A stretch of 64,000 nucleotides of DNA from Curtobacterium ammoniigenes NBRC 101786 (lineage in GTDB: Bacteria; Actinomycetota; Actinomycetes; Actinomycetales; Microbacteriaceae). Location of the stretch: NCBI RefSeq assembly GCF_001571045.1, contig NZ_BCSV01000001.1:62001-126000 (forward strand). Direction: 5' to 3'. The notes under the pieces are model-generated. The model was not told the origin of the DNA and searched no databases. It was given only the letters and a program-made list of their open reading frames with translations. The position numbers and the translations under genes are program-made. Of the stretch, positions 16,878-25,409 are shown one piece after another (position 1 is the stretch's first letter; every line of letters begins with the position of its first letter).

Positions 16878-18176
16878 CTACTCCGCCTTCTGCAGCGCCC
16901 AGGGGTCCGGTTCGCGGTCGCCGTTCGGGCGCACCGGTCGGACGTCGCCCACGATGGGGATCGCGCGCTTCCGCAGCGCCCAGAGGTAGCGGACCGCGAA
17001 GTGCGTCAGCGTCGAGACCCGGTTGCCGTTGCCGAGCAGGCTGGCGATGTGGATGACCACCCACACGAGCCAGGCGAGCGGGCCGATCATCGTGATGCCA
17101 CCGCGGAGCTGGGCGACGGCGGCGTTGGTCCCGATCGTCGCCATCGTTCCTTTGTCGAAGTAGTGGAATGCTTCGGTGGGCTTGCCGTGCAGCAGTCGAA
17201 GGATCTGCTCGCCGGCGTGCTTTCCGCCCTGGATCGCCGGCTGGGCGAGCTGGGGGAGCGGGTCGTCGCCGGCGGCGATGTCCCCGATCGCGAAGATGCG
17301 ATCCTGCCCCTTGACGCGAAGGTCGTCGTTGATCTCGATGCGGCCGCCGTGGGTCTGCGGCATGCCCCAGTTCGAGACCTCTTTGTGGGCGGCGACACCG
17401 GTCGCCCAGATGACCTGCTCTGCGGGGATGAACTCGCCACTCGCGACGCGGACGCCGTTTTGCAGGACTTCCTCGACGCCGGAGTTCAAGCGGAGCTCGA
17501 CGCCGCGCTTCCGGAGCATCTTCGCCGCGTACCGACGGAGGCGCGGCGCGAACGGCTTCAGCAGCTCGGCGCTTCGGTGCACGAGCGTGATCGTGATCTT
17601 CGACGGGTCGATCTCCGGGTACGCGTCCTTCAGCGCCTGGTCGCGGAGTTCGGCCAGCGCACCAGCCATCTCGACCCCGGTGGCCCCACCGCCGACGATG
17701 ACCACGCGAATCTCATCCGGGCCCTGCTTCGCGGCCGCCTGCTCGAGCCGTGTGAACAGCTCGTCGCGGATCCGGAGCGCCTGCGAGCGCGAATACATCG
17801 AGTAGGCGTACTCGTACGCGCCGGGTGTGCCGAAGTAGCTCGTGTTCACACCGTTCGCGAGGATGAGGTAGTCGTACTGCAGGTTCTCGCCGTCACTCAT
17901 GATGGCTGTGCGGTGCTCGGGGTCGATGCCGACGAGCAATCCGTGCCGGAAGTCCGCGTTGCGCTGCTTGGCACGGAGGCTTCGCAGGAAGTAGGTGACA
18001 TCGCCCGCATTCAAGCCGCCCGTGGCCACCTGGTACATGAGCGGCTGGAACATGTTGTAGACGTGGCGGTCGATCAGCGTCACCCGCACTGGTGCGTCAG
18101 CGAGCGCCTTCATCGCAGCGATGCCGCCGAAGCCGCCTCCGACGATGACGACGTGCGGGGTCCGGTTCTGCGACAT
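16878..18176 (-). CDS. ndh: Type II NADH:quinone dehydrogenase
   Basis: This 432-residue flavoprotein passes electrons from NADH to quinone at the membrane without pumping protons. An FAD-binding motif opens the protein (VVIVGGGFGGIAAMKAL), a second dinucleotide motif for NADH follows (VVIVGGGATGVEMAGALAEL) near residue 165, and DRIFAIGDIAAG near residue 300 is the conserved flavin-contacting region. A hydrophobic stretch near the C-terminus (GPLAWLVWVVIHIASLLG) probably holds it at the membrane. The ATG at 18176 has AGGAG 6 bases upstream; the much longer frame upstream is antisense to the next gene. Confidence 0.92.
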   Translation of the reverse strand: MSQNRTPHVVIVGGGFGGIAAMKALADAPVRVTLIDRHVYNMFQPLMYQVATGGLNAGDVTYFLRSLRAKQRNADFRHGLLVGIDPEHRTAIMSDGENLQYDYLILANGVNTSYFGTPGAYEYAYSMYSRSQALRIRDELFTRLEQAAAKQGPDEIRVVIVGGGATGVEMAGALAELRDQALKDAYPEIDPSKITITLVHRSAELLKPFAPRLRRYAAKMLRKRGVELRLNSGVEEVLQNGVRVASGEFIPAEQVIWATGVAAHKEVSNWGMPQTHGGRIEINDDLRVKGQDRIFAIGDIAAGDDPLPQLAQPAIQGGKHAGEQILRLLHGKPTEAFHYFDKGTMATIGTNAAVAQLRGGITMIGPLAWLVWVVIHIASLLGNGNRVSTLTHFAVRYLWALRKRAIPIVGDVRPVRPNGDREPDPWALQKAE

Positions 18177-18232
18177 GCGGTGCTCCTGATCGGCGTGACG
18201 GTGTGCGGCCACCAGCGTACGCGGCTCAGGAA

Positions 18233-18790
18233 CTATGCCGAATGCGGCCCGTATGTGCTGAGCACGTTGCCCTTGCTCGTCACGGTGCTTCGGACCAGCC
18301 GGAGGCGCGTCATCGGATCCGTCGGTTCGAACAGTCGGCGGCCCGGCCCGGCGATCACCGGATGGATCATGAGCTGGAGTTCGTCGAGCAGCCCCGCGAA
18401 CACGAGCTGGCGCACGATCGAGATGCTCCCGCAGACGGCGATGTCCGCGCCGTCCCCCGCCTTCAGTTCGCGGACCGCCTCGATCAGCTCTCCGTCGAGC
18501 AGTCGACTGTTCTGCCAGGCGAGGTCGCCGTGCAGCGTGTTCGAGACCACGATCTTCTCGATCGGGTTGATGAACCCAGCGAACGGGTCGTCCGGGTGCG
18601 TCGGCCAGTGCCCGGCCCATTCGTCATACGACCGACGGCCGAGGATCACCGTGCTCGTGCGCCCCATGAAGGTACCCATCCCCTCGGCGAGCTCAGCGTC
18701 GAAGCTGTCGAGTTGGAATCGGGACGGATCCTCGACCACACCGTCGACGGAGGTGAACAGGCCCGCGGTGAGTGTGCGCATGGCCGTCAC
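18233..18790 (-). CDS. Dihydrofolate reductase-family (RibD C-terminal-like) protein
   Basis: This 185-residue protein has the DHFR/RibD_C fold pattern: an N-terminal strand MRTLTAGLFTSVDGVVEDP, the central LGRRSYDEWAGHWP, and the C-terminal VCGSISIVRQLVFAGLLDEL with IHPVIAGPGRRLF. These match small stand-alone RibD_C proteins rather than true folate reductases. The GTG at 18790 comes one base after the stop of the upstream methyltransferase gene, implying coupling; an ATG three codons later (18781) is also possible. The physiological substrate is unknown. Confidence 0.85.
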   Translation of the reverse strand: MTAMRTLTAGLFTSVDGVVEDPSRFQLDSFDAELAEGMGTFMGRTSTVILGRRSYDEWAGHWPTHPDDPFAGFINPIEKIVVSNTLHGDLAWQNSRLLDGELIEAVRELKAGDGADIAVCGSISIVRQLVFAGLLDELQLMIHPVIAGPGRRLFEPTDPMTRLRLVRSTVTSKGNVLSTYGPHSA

Positions 18791-18791
18791 A

Positions 18792-19562
18792 CTATTGAGA
18801 CGGCGGCGGAACCGCTACGCGGTAGACGTGCGTTGTGTACGGAACCGGGATGCGGCCTCCGGACGTGTGCGGCACCTCGTCGTCGAGCAGACGGCCGACG
18901 CGCGCAAGCACTGCCTGCCGTTCGGCGTCCGGCATCGTGATGATGTAGCTCCGCGACTCGATCATCGCGAAGAACTCGTCTCGGGTCTGCTCGTTCACCC
19001 ACGGAATCGCGCGGTGTTCGAGCGCGGATGGATCGAACGGAGCGCCGAGGGGCGGGTTCGTTGCGATCGCCGCATGCATTGCCGGTCCGTCGAGGATCGT
19101 GGAGAGGTGCGCGACCCAGGGCACCGATTCGTCGCGGACGTTCCAGACCAGTCCGAGCGTGCCGCCCGGTCGGAGCACACGCGCGACCTCGCGAGAGGCG
19201 GCCGGCACGTCCACCCAGTGCCAGGCCTGCGCGAACGTCACCGAATCGGCGGAGGCATCGGGCAGCGGGATGCGTTCCCCGGATCCGTCGAGTATCCGGA
19301 TGCCGGGAACGCTCCGCGCCAGCTCGGCACGCATTCCCGGGTCTGGCTCGACGGCGGCCACCTCGTCCGCGAGCGGCAGGAGTGCGCGCGTGAACTTTCC
19401 CGTTCCGGCGCCGACGTCGACCACGCGTCGCGCATGGGGCGGCACGATCCAGCGCGACGCCGCGTCCGGGTATCCGGGACGACCGGCCTCGTACGTCGCA
19501 GCAACGGCACCGAACGAGTGTGCCTGGCGATCGCGGTCGTCGTTCCTGTTGGCACCGGACAT
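18792..19562 (-). CDS. Class I SAM-dependent methyltransferase
   Basis: This 256-residue protein has the motif I glycine loop VVDVGAGTGKFTRALLPL near residue 47, the acidic residue binding the ribose (AAVEPDPGM), and the post-motif sequence FAQAWHWVDVPAASREVARV. This order is typical of the UbiE/Methyltransf_11 group acting on small molecules. The next gene starts one base after its stop, so the two are co-translated. The methyl acceptor cannot be predicted. Confidence 0.88.
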   Translation of the reverse strand: MSGANRNDDRDRQAHSFGAVAATYEAGRPGYPDAASRWIVPPHARRVVDVGAGTGKFTRALLPLADEVAAVEPDPGMRAELARSVPGIRILDGSGERIPLPDASADSVTFAQAWHWVDVPAASREVARVLRPGGTLGLVWNVRDESVPWVAHLSTILDGPAMHAAIATNPPLGAPFDPSALEHRAIPWVNEQTRDEFFAMIESRSYIITMPDAERQAVLARVGRLLDDEVPHTSGGRIPVPYTTHVYRVAVPPPSQ

Positions 19563-19605
19563 CTGATCCCCCGCTCGTCGCGCCTCGCGCTTCGCGCCGA
19601 CGGTA

Positions 19606-19845
19606 TCAGCCGGCGTGCGCGTGCTCGGCGATGCTGCGCGCCTCCCGCTCGATCAGGGTGAAGGCGTCGATCGCCTCCTGCTCAGTCATGGCACGGGCTT
19701 CGAATCGGTCGCTGACGTTGAGGACGTGCAGTCGTGCGCGGGCGGCAGCCCGAGCGTCGGTCTCGGCAGCCCGATCGATAGCGTCTCCGGCGGCGAGGCG
19801 TGCGAGGACGGTTGCGCGGTTCCAACGGTGCGCGGCGATGATCAT
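19606..19845 (-). CDS. Small hypothetical helical protein
   Basis: This 79-residue protein is not assigned to a family. It is mostly Ala/Arg/Glu-rich helix (ATVLARLAAGDAIDRAAETD, then EQEAIDAFTLIEREARSI) with no signal peptide or membrane segment. The ATG at 19845 is chosen because AAGGA lies about 7 bases upstream; an in-frame ATG at 19938 would give 110 residues but lacks a good ribosome site. It lies between HrpA and the methyltransferase on the same strand. Confidence 0.55.
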   Translation of the reverse strand: MIIAAHRWNRATVLARLAAGDAIDRAAETDARAAARARLHVLNVSDRFEARAMTEQEAIDAFTLIEREARSIAEHAHAG

Positions 19846-20040
19846 GTGAACGTCCTTGTTCGTGAGCAGAGCGACGTCCTGGGAAGGGAGCAGTCGCCCC
19901 ATTGCGATGCTGAGCGGAGCCGCGCGGTGCTGCACCATTGCAGGTCCACGCAGGTCCAGCCCGAACCTAGTGTCGATAATTGCCGTGCTGCAACTGGGCT
20001 TCGCGAATCGACCCGAACTGGGGGCCTGCTGAGTGCGCCG

Positions 20041-20124
20041 TACCCCGGGTTCTGCGCTGCGTCCGTCGTACACCGGGCGCCGCGCTGCGTCCGTCCTACC
20101 GCGGGATCCGCGCTGCGTCCGCCG
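20041..20124. repeat. Three tandem 28-bp repeats downstream of hrpA
   Basis: Three units occupy exactly 20041-20068, 20069-20096 and 20097-20124. Each starts TAC, has CGGG at positions 6-9 and the invariant core GCGCTGCGTCCG at positions 14-25. The variable bases lie between these anchors. They lie in the 307-base gap between the small gene at 19606-19845 and hrpA, in which I see no other gene. The function is unknown; an intergenic structured RNA, a termination element or a protein-binding array are options. Confidence 0.8.
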
Positions 20125-20152
20125 AGCAGGTGCGCCCGGAACGCGACGATGG

Positions 20153-23100
20153 TCAGCGGGTCGCGGCAAGCGCCTTCGTGATGCGCTGCAGCGAGACCGT
20201 CTCGGCGGTGCCGAGTTCCTGCGCGAACAGCGAGAGGCGGAACTCCTCGAGAAGCCACCGCGCGTGCACCAGTGCAGCGTCTGCGCCGGGCGCGGGCGGG
20301 AACGCGCCGCCCGCATCGAGGTACCGCGTCGTCGCGGTCTCGATCTCGAACATCCACTGCCGGTCGCGCCCAGGGTTCTGGGTCAGCTTCTGCACGCGGA
20401 CCACGATGCCCTGCAGATACACCCGGATCCGCCGCAGTCGCTCGACGCCTCCCGCGAGGACGAACCCGGGGAACACCAGGCGCTCGATCTGTGTGCGCAT
20501 GTCCGTCAGCGCGGGCAACAGCGACATGCTCGTCGCGCCCTTCAGCGCACGTTCCGCCTCGCGCTGCGCGGTCAGGACCGCGGCGACCTCGGAGACGGCG
20601 CGGAACATCGCGTCGACGACGCCGGCGGAGACCGCGTCTCGGACCTGGTCGAACGCGGCGCGCGTGAACACGAGCCCGTCGGGGTGCTTCGTTCGGATGC
20701 CCGCATCGACGACCGCCGCGAGCACGTCGTCGAACAGCGCCGCCGTCGACGGATAGGGACTCGCGGCGAGCGCCAGCTTCTCCTGTGCCGTCAGATGCTC
20801 CTGGATGTACGAGACGGGGGACGGGACCGCGCGCATGACGAGCCTCCGGACACCCGCGGGCATGGCGATCTCGCGGTCGCGTTCCGTCGCCAGCACGCGC
20901 ACCGCGACGGTCGCGTTCGGGCCGGTTCCGGCTTCGACGAGCGCGGGGTACGCCCGGATGACGCTCCCCGCCTGCCGCGTGTCCAGCGTGGGCGGCAGGT
21001 CCTCATCGGGCCACGTGGTGAGTCCGGAGCGTTCGATGGGCGCAGCGGCCGGAGCTGAGCCTCTCGGTCGTGCACCGTCGCTGCCGGGAGGCGCACCTCG
21101 CCGTCCGCGCGCCGCCTGCGGTTGCCGACCACGCGCCTCCGTTGCCGCCGCCACCGACCGCTGCACGCGGTCGGAGAGCTGCTGCTGCAGCGCCGGAAGG
21201 TCCTTCCCTGCTTCGACGAGCCGGCCGCGTTCATCCACAACGGCGTACGTCGGCAGCAGATGCGCCGGAACGCGGTCGAGGTCGAAGTCCGCCTCGGTCA
21301 CCGGCACGTACGTCAGCCGCTGAATCGTCGCCGCGAGGGTCTTCCGGAACGACTCGGTCGGCTCGGCGGGCGCGCTGTCAGGGAGTTCCGCGACGATCTT
21401 CTCGGCCCAGTCCGCTGCGGGCACGACGTTCTTGCGGATGTGCTTCGGCAGCGCCTTGATGAGCGCGGTGACCAGCTCTTTGCGGAGGCCCGGGACCTGC
21501 CAGTCGAACCCCTCGGGTCGGACGCGCGGCAGCAGCGCGAGCGGTACCTGCACGGACACGCCGTCGTCGTTCGCGCCCGGCTCGAAGCGATAGCGGAGGG
21601 CGAGCCGCTGGTCGCCCTGGTGCCACTCGGTGGGGTATTCGTCCTCGTCCTCGGCAGCGTCGGCGGCACCTGCGTCGAGCAGATCCTCCCGCCGCATGGT
21701 GAGCAGATCGGGGTGCTCTCGTCGCTCGCGGCGCCACCAGCCTTCGAACCCGCGCGTCGTCGCGACGTCGGCGGGGATCCGAGCGTCGTAGAACTCGACC
21801 ACGCGCTCGTCATCGAAGAGGATGTCCCGGCGCCGGGTGCGCTCCTCGAGCTGCTCGAGCTCCTTGCGGAGCCGCCGGTTGGCGCGGTCGAACGCCTGCT
21901 GCGAATCCCACTCGCCGTCGACGAGCGCGTGCCGAATGAACAGTTCGCGGGCGTGTTCCGGGTCGACGCGCGCGTACTGCACGCGCCGCCGCTGCACGAT
22001 CGGCACCCCGTACAGGGTCACCCGCTCGTATGCGACGGCCGCACCCTGCTTCTTCTCCCAGTGCGGCTCGCCGTACGTGCGCTTGAGGAGATCGCCCGCG
22101 AGGGGCTCGGCCCAGATCGGGTCGATCCTGCCGACGGTCCGCGCGAACAGACGGCTCGTCTCGACGAGCTCGGCCGCCATCACGGCGTCGGGCTGCTTCT
22201 TCGCGAGCACGCTGCCGGGGAAGATCACGAACCGCGTGTTCCGGGACCCGAGGTAGTCGCGTTTCTCCCGGTCGCGGAGGCCGATCTGGCTGAGCAGCCC
22301 CGCGAGCAGCGCGCGGTGCACGGCATCCGGATCGTCTTTGCGCTCCTTGCTCACATGGACGCCGACATCCCGGGAGGCTCGGGTCAGCTGGCGCACGAGA
22401 TCCTGCCATTCGCGGACCCGCAGGTAATTGAGGAACTCGGCTCGGCACTCGCGCCGGAACGCGCTCGACGACAGCTCGCGCTGTCGCTCCTCGAGGTGGT
22501 TCCAGAGCGTCAGCAGCGTTAGGAAGTCGCTCGTCGGATCGGTGAACCGTGCGTGCAGCTGGTCCGCGTGAGCGCGCTTCGCGAGCGGGCGCTCGCGCGG
22601 GTCCTGGATGCTCAGCGCGGCGACGACGGCGACCACCTCACGGCCGACGCCTTGCCGACCCGCTTCGAGGACCATCCGGCCGAGGCGCGGGTCGATCGGG
22701 AGTCGGGTCAGTTGGCGGCCGGTCCGGGTGATGCGGCCCTCCCGGTCGACCGCCTGCAGCTCGCGCAGCAGGTCCAGGCCGTCCTTGATGCCGCGTGAGT
22801 CCGGCGGCTGCAAGAACGGAAACGACGCGATGTCGCCGAACCCGAGCGCGATCATCTGCAGGATCACGGCGGCAAGGTTCGTGCGCAGGATCTCGGGATC
22901 GGTGTACTCGGGGCGGCGTTCGAAGTCCTCCTCGGAGTACAGCCGGATCGCAATTCCGGGACTCGTGCGGCCGGAGCGTCCGGAGCGCTGGTTGGCGCTC
23001 GCCTGCGAGATCGCCTCGATCGGGAGGCGCTGCACCTTCGCCCGCGTCGAGTACCGCGAGATCCGTGCCGTGCCGGTATCGATCACGTACTTGATCCCGG

Positions 23101-24022
23101 GAACGGTCAGGCTCGTCTCCGCAACGTTCGTGGCGAGCACCACACGGCGCCGGACGCCTGGGATGTGCACGCGGTCGAACACCCGGTGCTGGTCCGCTGC
23201 GCTCAGACGGCCGTAGAGGGGAAGGACCTGCGTCGACGCGTCGCCGCGGCCCTCGATGGCATCTTGCGCGTCACGGATCTCGTTCTCGCCGGACAGGAAC
23301 ACCAGAACGTCCCCCGGGTCTTCGTGCGCCAGCTCGTCGAGCGCGTCCGTGATGCCCTGTAGATAGTCGCGGTCATCCTCGGCGTGGTCAGCATCTGCGT
23401 CCTCGTCCGCGTCGGGGTCCGACTCGGCAGTGAGCGGGCGGTAGCGGATCTCGACCGGATACGTGCGTCCGGAAACCTCCACGATTGGGGCGCCGCCGAA
23501 GTGGCGCGAGAACGACTCGGGATCGATCGTCGCGCTGGTGATGATGAGCTTGAGGTCCGGGCGGCGCGGCAGCAGCCGCTTCAGGTAGCCGAGCAGGAAA
23601 TCGATGGTGAGGGACCGCTCGTGCGCCTCGTCGATGATGATCGTGTCGTAGCGGCGCAGGTCGCTGTCGCGGTGGATCTCGTTGAGCAGGATCCCGTCGG
23701 TCATTAGCTTGATCTGGGTGCGCTCCGACACGCGATCCGTGAACCGCACCTGGTAGCCGACGAGGTCGCCGAGCTCCGAGCCGAGCTCCTCAGAGATTCG
23801 CTCGGCAATGGTTCGGGCGGCCAGCCGCCGCGGCTGCGTGTGACCGATGCGCTCGCGACCGAGCTCGAGGCAGATCTTCGGGAGCTGCGTCGTCTTGCCC
23901 GAACCGGTGGCGCCCGCGACGATGACGACCTGGTTGTCGCGGATGGCAGCGGCGATGTCGTCGCGACGCTCCGAGACGGGGAGCTCGGGCGGGTACGAGA
24001 TCGCGAGCGCGGAGTCCGACAT
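20153..24022 (-). CDS. hrpA: ATP-dependent RNA helicase HrpA
   Basis: This 1289-residue DEAH-box helicase has, in order, the Walker A motif GATGSGKTTQLPKI near residue 36, the DEAH box IIIDEAHERSL near residue 130, motif III SATID, and motif VI QRSGRSGRTSPG near residue 345. The helicase-associated domains and the long DUF3418-type C-terminal region of bacterial HrpA follow, ending near RWLLEEFRLSLFAQELGT. The length matches family members (about 1300). HrpA unwinds RNA and helps rescue collided ribosomes in bacteria. The ATG at 24022 begins MSDSALAI. It appears monocistronic. Confidence 0.95.
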   Translation of the reverse strand: MSDSALAISYPPELPVSERRDDIAAAIRDNQVVIVAGATGSGKTTQLPKICLELGRERIGHTQPRRLAARTIAERISEELGSELGDLVGYQVRFTDRVSERTQIKLMTDGILLNEIHRDSDLRRYDTIIIDEAHERSLTIDFLLGYLKRLLPRRPDLKLIITSATIDPESFSRHFGGAPIVEVSGRTYPVEIRYRPLTAESDPDADEDADADHAEDDRDYLQGITDALDELAHEDPGDVLVFLSGENEIRDAQDAIEGRGDASTQVLPLYGRLSAADQHRVFDRVHIPGVRRRVVLATNVAETSLTVPGIKYVIDTGTARISRYSTRAKVQRLPIEAISQASANQRSGRSGRTSPGIAIRLYSEEDFERRPEYTDPEILRTNLAAVILQMIALGFGDIASFPFLQPPDSRGIKDGLDLLRELQAVDREGRITRTGRQLTRLPIDPRLGRMVLEAGRQGVGREVVAVVAALSIQDPRERPLAKRAHADQLHARFTDPTSDFLTLLTLWNHLEERQRELSSSAFRRECRAEFLNYLRVREWQDLVRQLTRASRDVGVHVSKERKDDPDAVHRALLAGLLSQIGLRDREKRDYLGSRNTRFVIFPGSVLAKKQPDAVMAAELVETSRLFARTVGRIDPIWAEPLAGDLLKRTYGEPHWEKKQGAAVAYERVTLYGVPIVQRRRVQYARVDPEHARELFIRHALVDGEWDSQQAFDRANRRLRKELEQLEERTRRRDILFDDERVVEFYDARIPADVATTRGFEGWWRRERREHPDLLTMRREDLLDAGAADAAEDEDEYPTEWHQGDQRLALRYRFEPGANDDGVSVQVPLALLPRVRPEGFDWQVPGLRKELVTALIKALPKHIRKNVVPAADWAEKIVAELPDSAPAEPTESFRKTLAATIQRLTYVPVTEADFDLDRVPAHLLPTYAVVDERGRLVEAGKDLPALQQQLSDRVQRSVAAATEARGRQPQAARGRRGAPPGSDGARPRGSAPAAAPIERSGLTTWPDEDLPPTLDTRQAGSVIRAYPALVEAGTGPNATVAVRVLATERDREIAMPAGVRRLVMRAVPSPVSYIQEHLTAQEKLALAASPYPSTAALFDDVLAAVVDAGIRTKHPDGLVFTRAAFDQVRDAVSAGVVDAMFRAVSEVAAVLTAQREAERALKGATSMSLLPALTDMRTQIERLVFPGFVLAGGVERLRRIRVYLQGIVVRVQKLTQNPGRDRQWMFEIETATTRYLDAGGAFPPAPGADAALVHARWLLEEFRLSLFAQELGTAETVSLQRITKALAATR

Positions 24023-24044
24023 GAGCGTTCCAGTTTACGACTCG

Positions 24045-24236
24045 TCAGTCCCGCCGCGTCAGCACGTCCAGAAACTCATGATTGACGAAGAGCACGTCAC
24101 GTCCAACCTTGATGTCCCTCAGCAGCCCGGCGGCCACAAGAGTGTGCAGCCAGGTCGAGGCAACAGTTCCCCACAATGTGTTAAAAATCGGGCGAAAAAC
24201 TAACACATTTCCGGCTTCTGTCGGTTCATTTGACAC
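24045..24236 (-). pseudogene. Possible remnant of a Fic-family gene (C-terminal winged helix only)
   Basis: This 63-codon frame ends in TWLHTLVAAGLLRDIKVGRD followed by LFVNHEFLDVLTRR. That resembles the C-terminal winged-helix segment of many Fic-domain proteins, but the HPFxxGNGR catalytic region is absent. Its 5' part overlaps a 9-bp inverted repeat that looks like a promoter operator, and the DNA here is poorer in GC than the surroundings. The simplest reading is a gene that kept its regulatory start and its 3' end but lost the middle. It could also be a real small DNA-binding protein. The start (GTG at 24236) is not supported by a ribosome site. Confidence 0.4.
24175..24209. promoter_or_regulatory. 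Inverted repeat, candidate operator
   Basis: AATGTGTTA (24175-24183) and TAACACATT (24201-24209) are perfect 9-bp complements around a 17-base AT-rich spacer. This spacing suits a dimeric repressor binding on one face of the helix. It lies at the 5' end of the putative Fic remnant. Confidence 0.5.
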
Positions 24237-24311
24237 GAACCGGGAGTCACGGTGGGTGCCGCAAAGCCCTCTACCTGGGTGCCGTGCAGATTCGAGGGCG
24301 TGTTCTCACCG

Positions 24312-25409
24312 CTACGCGCTCTGCTGCAGCGCGAGCAGGGTGAGCGCAGCGTCCTCGGGCCCGTAGTCGAACAGTCGATCCCAGAACGGGTCCGACGCCC
24401 ACGGCACATCGCGGCTCGCCGGCGTCGATCGCGCCGTTTCGACCAGCCAGTCGAGTTCGGGTCGAACGGCCTGCTCATACTGCGGCGGGTTCCAGCCGAG
24501 TGCTTCCGCAGCTGCGGTGTCGAGGATGAACGGGTGGGGCGCCGACCACGGGGTCAGGCCGAGGAATGCGGGCGCGGTCTCGTCGAGCAGGAACTCCTCG
24601 AACCGATGATCGAGATGCGCTGCGATGCTTCGGACGATGTCGCGCGCAGTCGGTGCTGAACGATCGGCGACGTTGAGGATGCGCCTGCCCGGCTGGTCGG
24701 CCACGATGCGCGCAAGGGAGGCGATGCCGGCCGCGGCGGTCGTATGGTCCTGACCACGGCCTCCGTCGGCGAGCGCGATCCGCTCCCGGCCATCGAGGAC
24801 GCGGCGGACGACGAACCATTCACGCGGTCGGCCGATCCCGACGCCGTACACCTTCGAGGGCCGGAGCACGGTGGTCGGAAGGTCGCTGTCGAGCAGGAGC
24901 TCCTCTGCCGCCACTTTGTTCGCCGAGTACCCGTCGCGTCCGGTCGGATCGCCGTCACCGGCGTGGACGGTCGGCTGCAGCTCGGTGATCGGGCCGGCGA
25001 ACACCGGCTTGTCGACGCTGTTCGCGTGTCGCCCCTGCTCGTCGATGTAGACCGCTTTCGACGAGATCATGACGAGCGAGCCGACATCGCCGGCGTACGG
25101 CAACAGCTGGGCGGCATCGCCACGTGTGGCGCAGACCGTGTCGACGACGAGGTCCGCGCCGGGGCGCAGCAGTTCGCGGAGCAGTGCGGTGTCGCGCCGG
25201 TCGCCGCCGACGAACGTGGCGCCTGCGCGTTCCAGCTCTGCGGACCCCAGGGAGGCGTGGCGCGCCACGATCTCGACCGTCCAGTCGTCGGAATCGCCGT
25301 CTGGGCTCCGGCTCCCGGCGGTCGACGCATCCACGGTGCCCAGGAGTTCCCGTGCCACGGCGGACCCGATGCCGCCTGTCCCGAAGATGACCGCGCGTCT
25401 GGTGCTCAT
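24312..25409 (-). CDS. NAD-dependent epimerase/dehydratase family protein
   Basis: This 365-residue extended SDR protein begins RRAVIFGTGGIGSAVARELL, a Rossmann dinucleotide site, and has the SDR catalytic pattern YSANKVAAEELLL (Tyr and Lys of YxxxK) around residue 170, followed by VLRPSKVYGVG. The ATG at 25409 overlaps the stop of the upstream rhodanese gene as ATGA; the longer frame to 25925 is antisense to nothing useful and is rejected. The substrate is probably a sugar nucleotide or related small molecule. It shares an operon with the sulfurtransferase. Confidence 0.85.
   Translation of the reverse strand: MSTRRAVIFGTGGIGSAVARELLGTVDASTAGSRSPDGDSDDWTVEIVARHASLGSAELERAGATFVGGDRRDTALLRELLRPGADLVVDTVCATRGDAAQLLPYAGDVGSLVMISSKAVYIDEQGRHANSVDKPVFAGPITELQPTVHAGDGDPTGRDGYSANKVAAEELLLDSDLPTTVLRPSKVYGVGIGRPREWFVVRRVLDGRERIALADGGRGQDHTTAAAGIASLARIVADQPGRRILNVADRSAPTARDIVRSIAAHLDHRFEEFLLDETAPAFLGLTPWSAPHPFILDTAAAEALGWNPPQYEQAVRPELDWLVETARSTPASRDVPWASDPFWDRLFDYGPEDAALTLLALQQSA

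Noticed and set aside
18177..18620. N-terminal extension of the NADH dehydrogenase frame
   Set aside because: It is antisense to the DHFR-like gene, and the dinucleotide motif and AGGAG support the start at 18176.
20041..20124. 28-bp repeats as a CRISPR array
   Set aside because: The units are directly contiguous with no spacers and there are no cas genes nearby.
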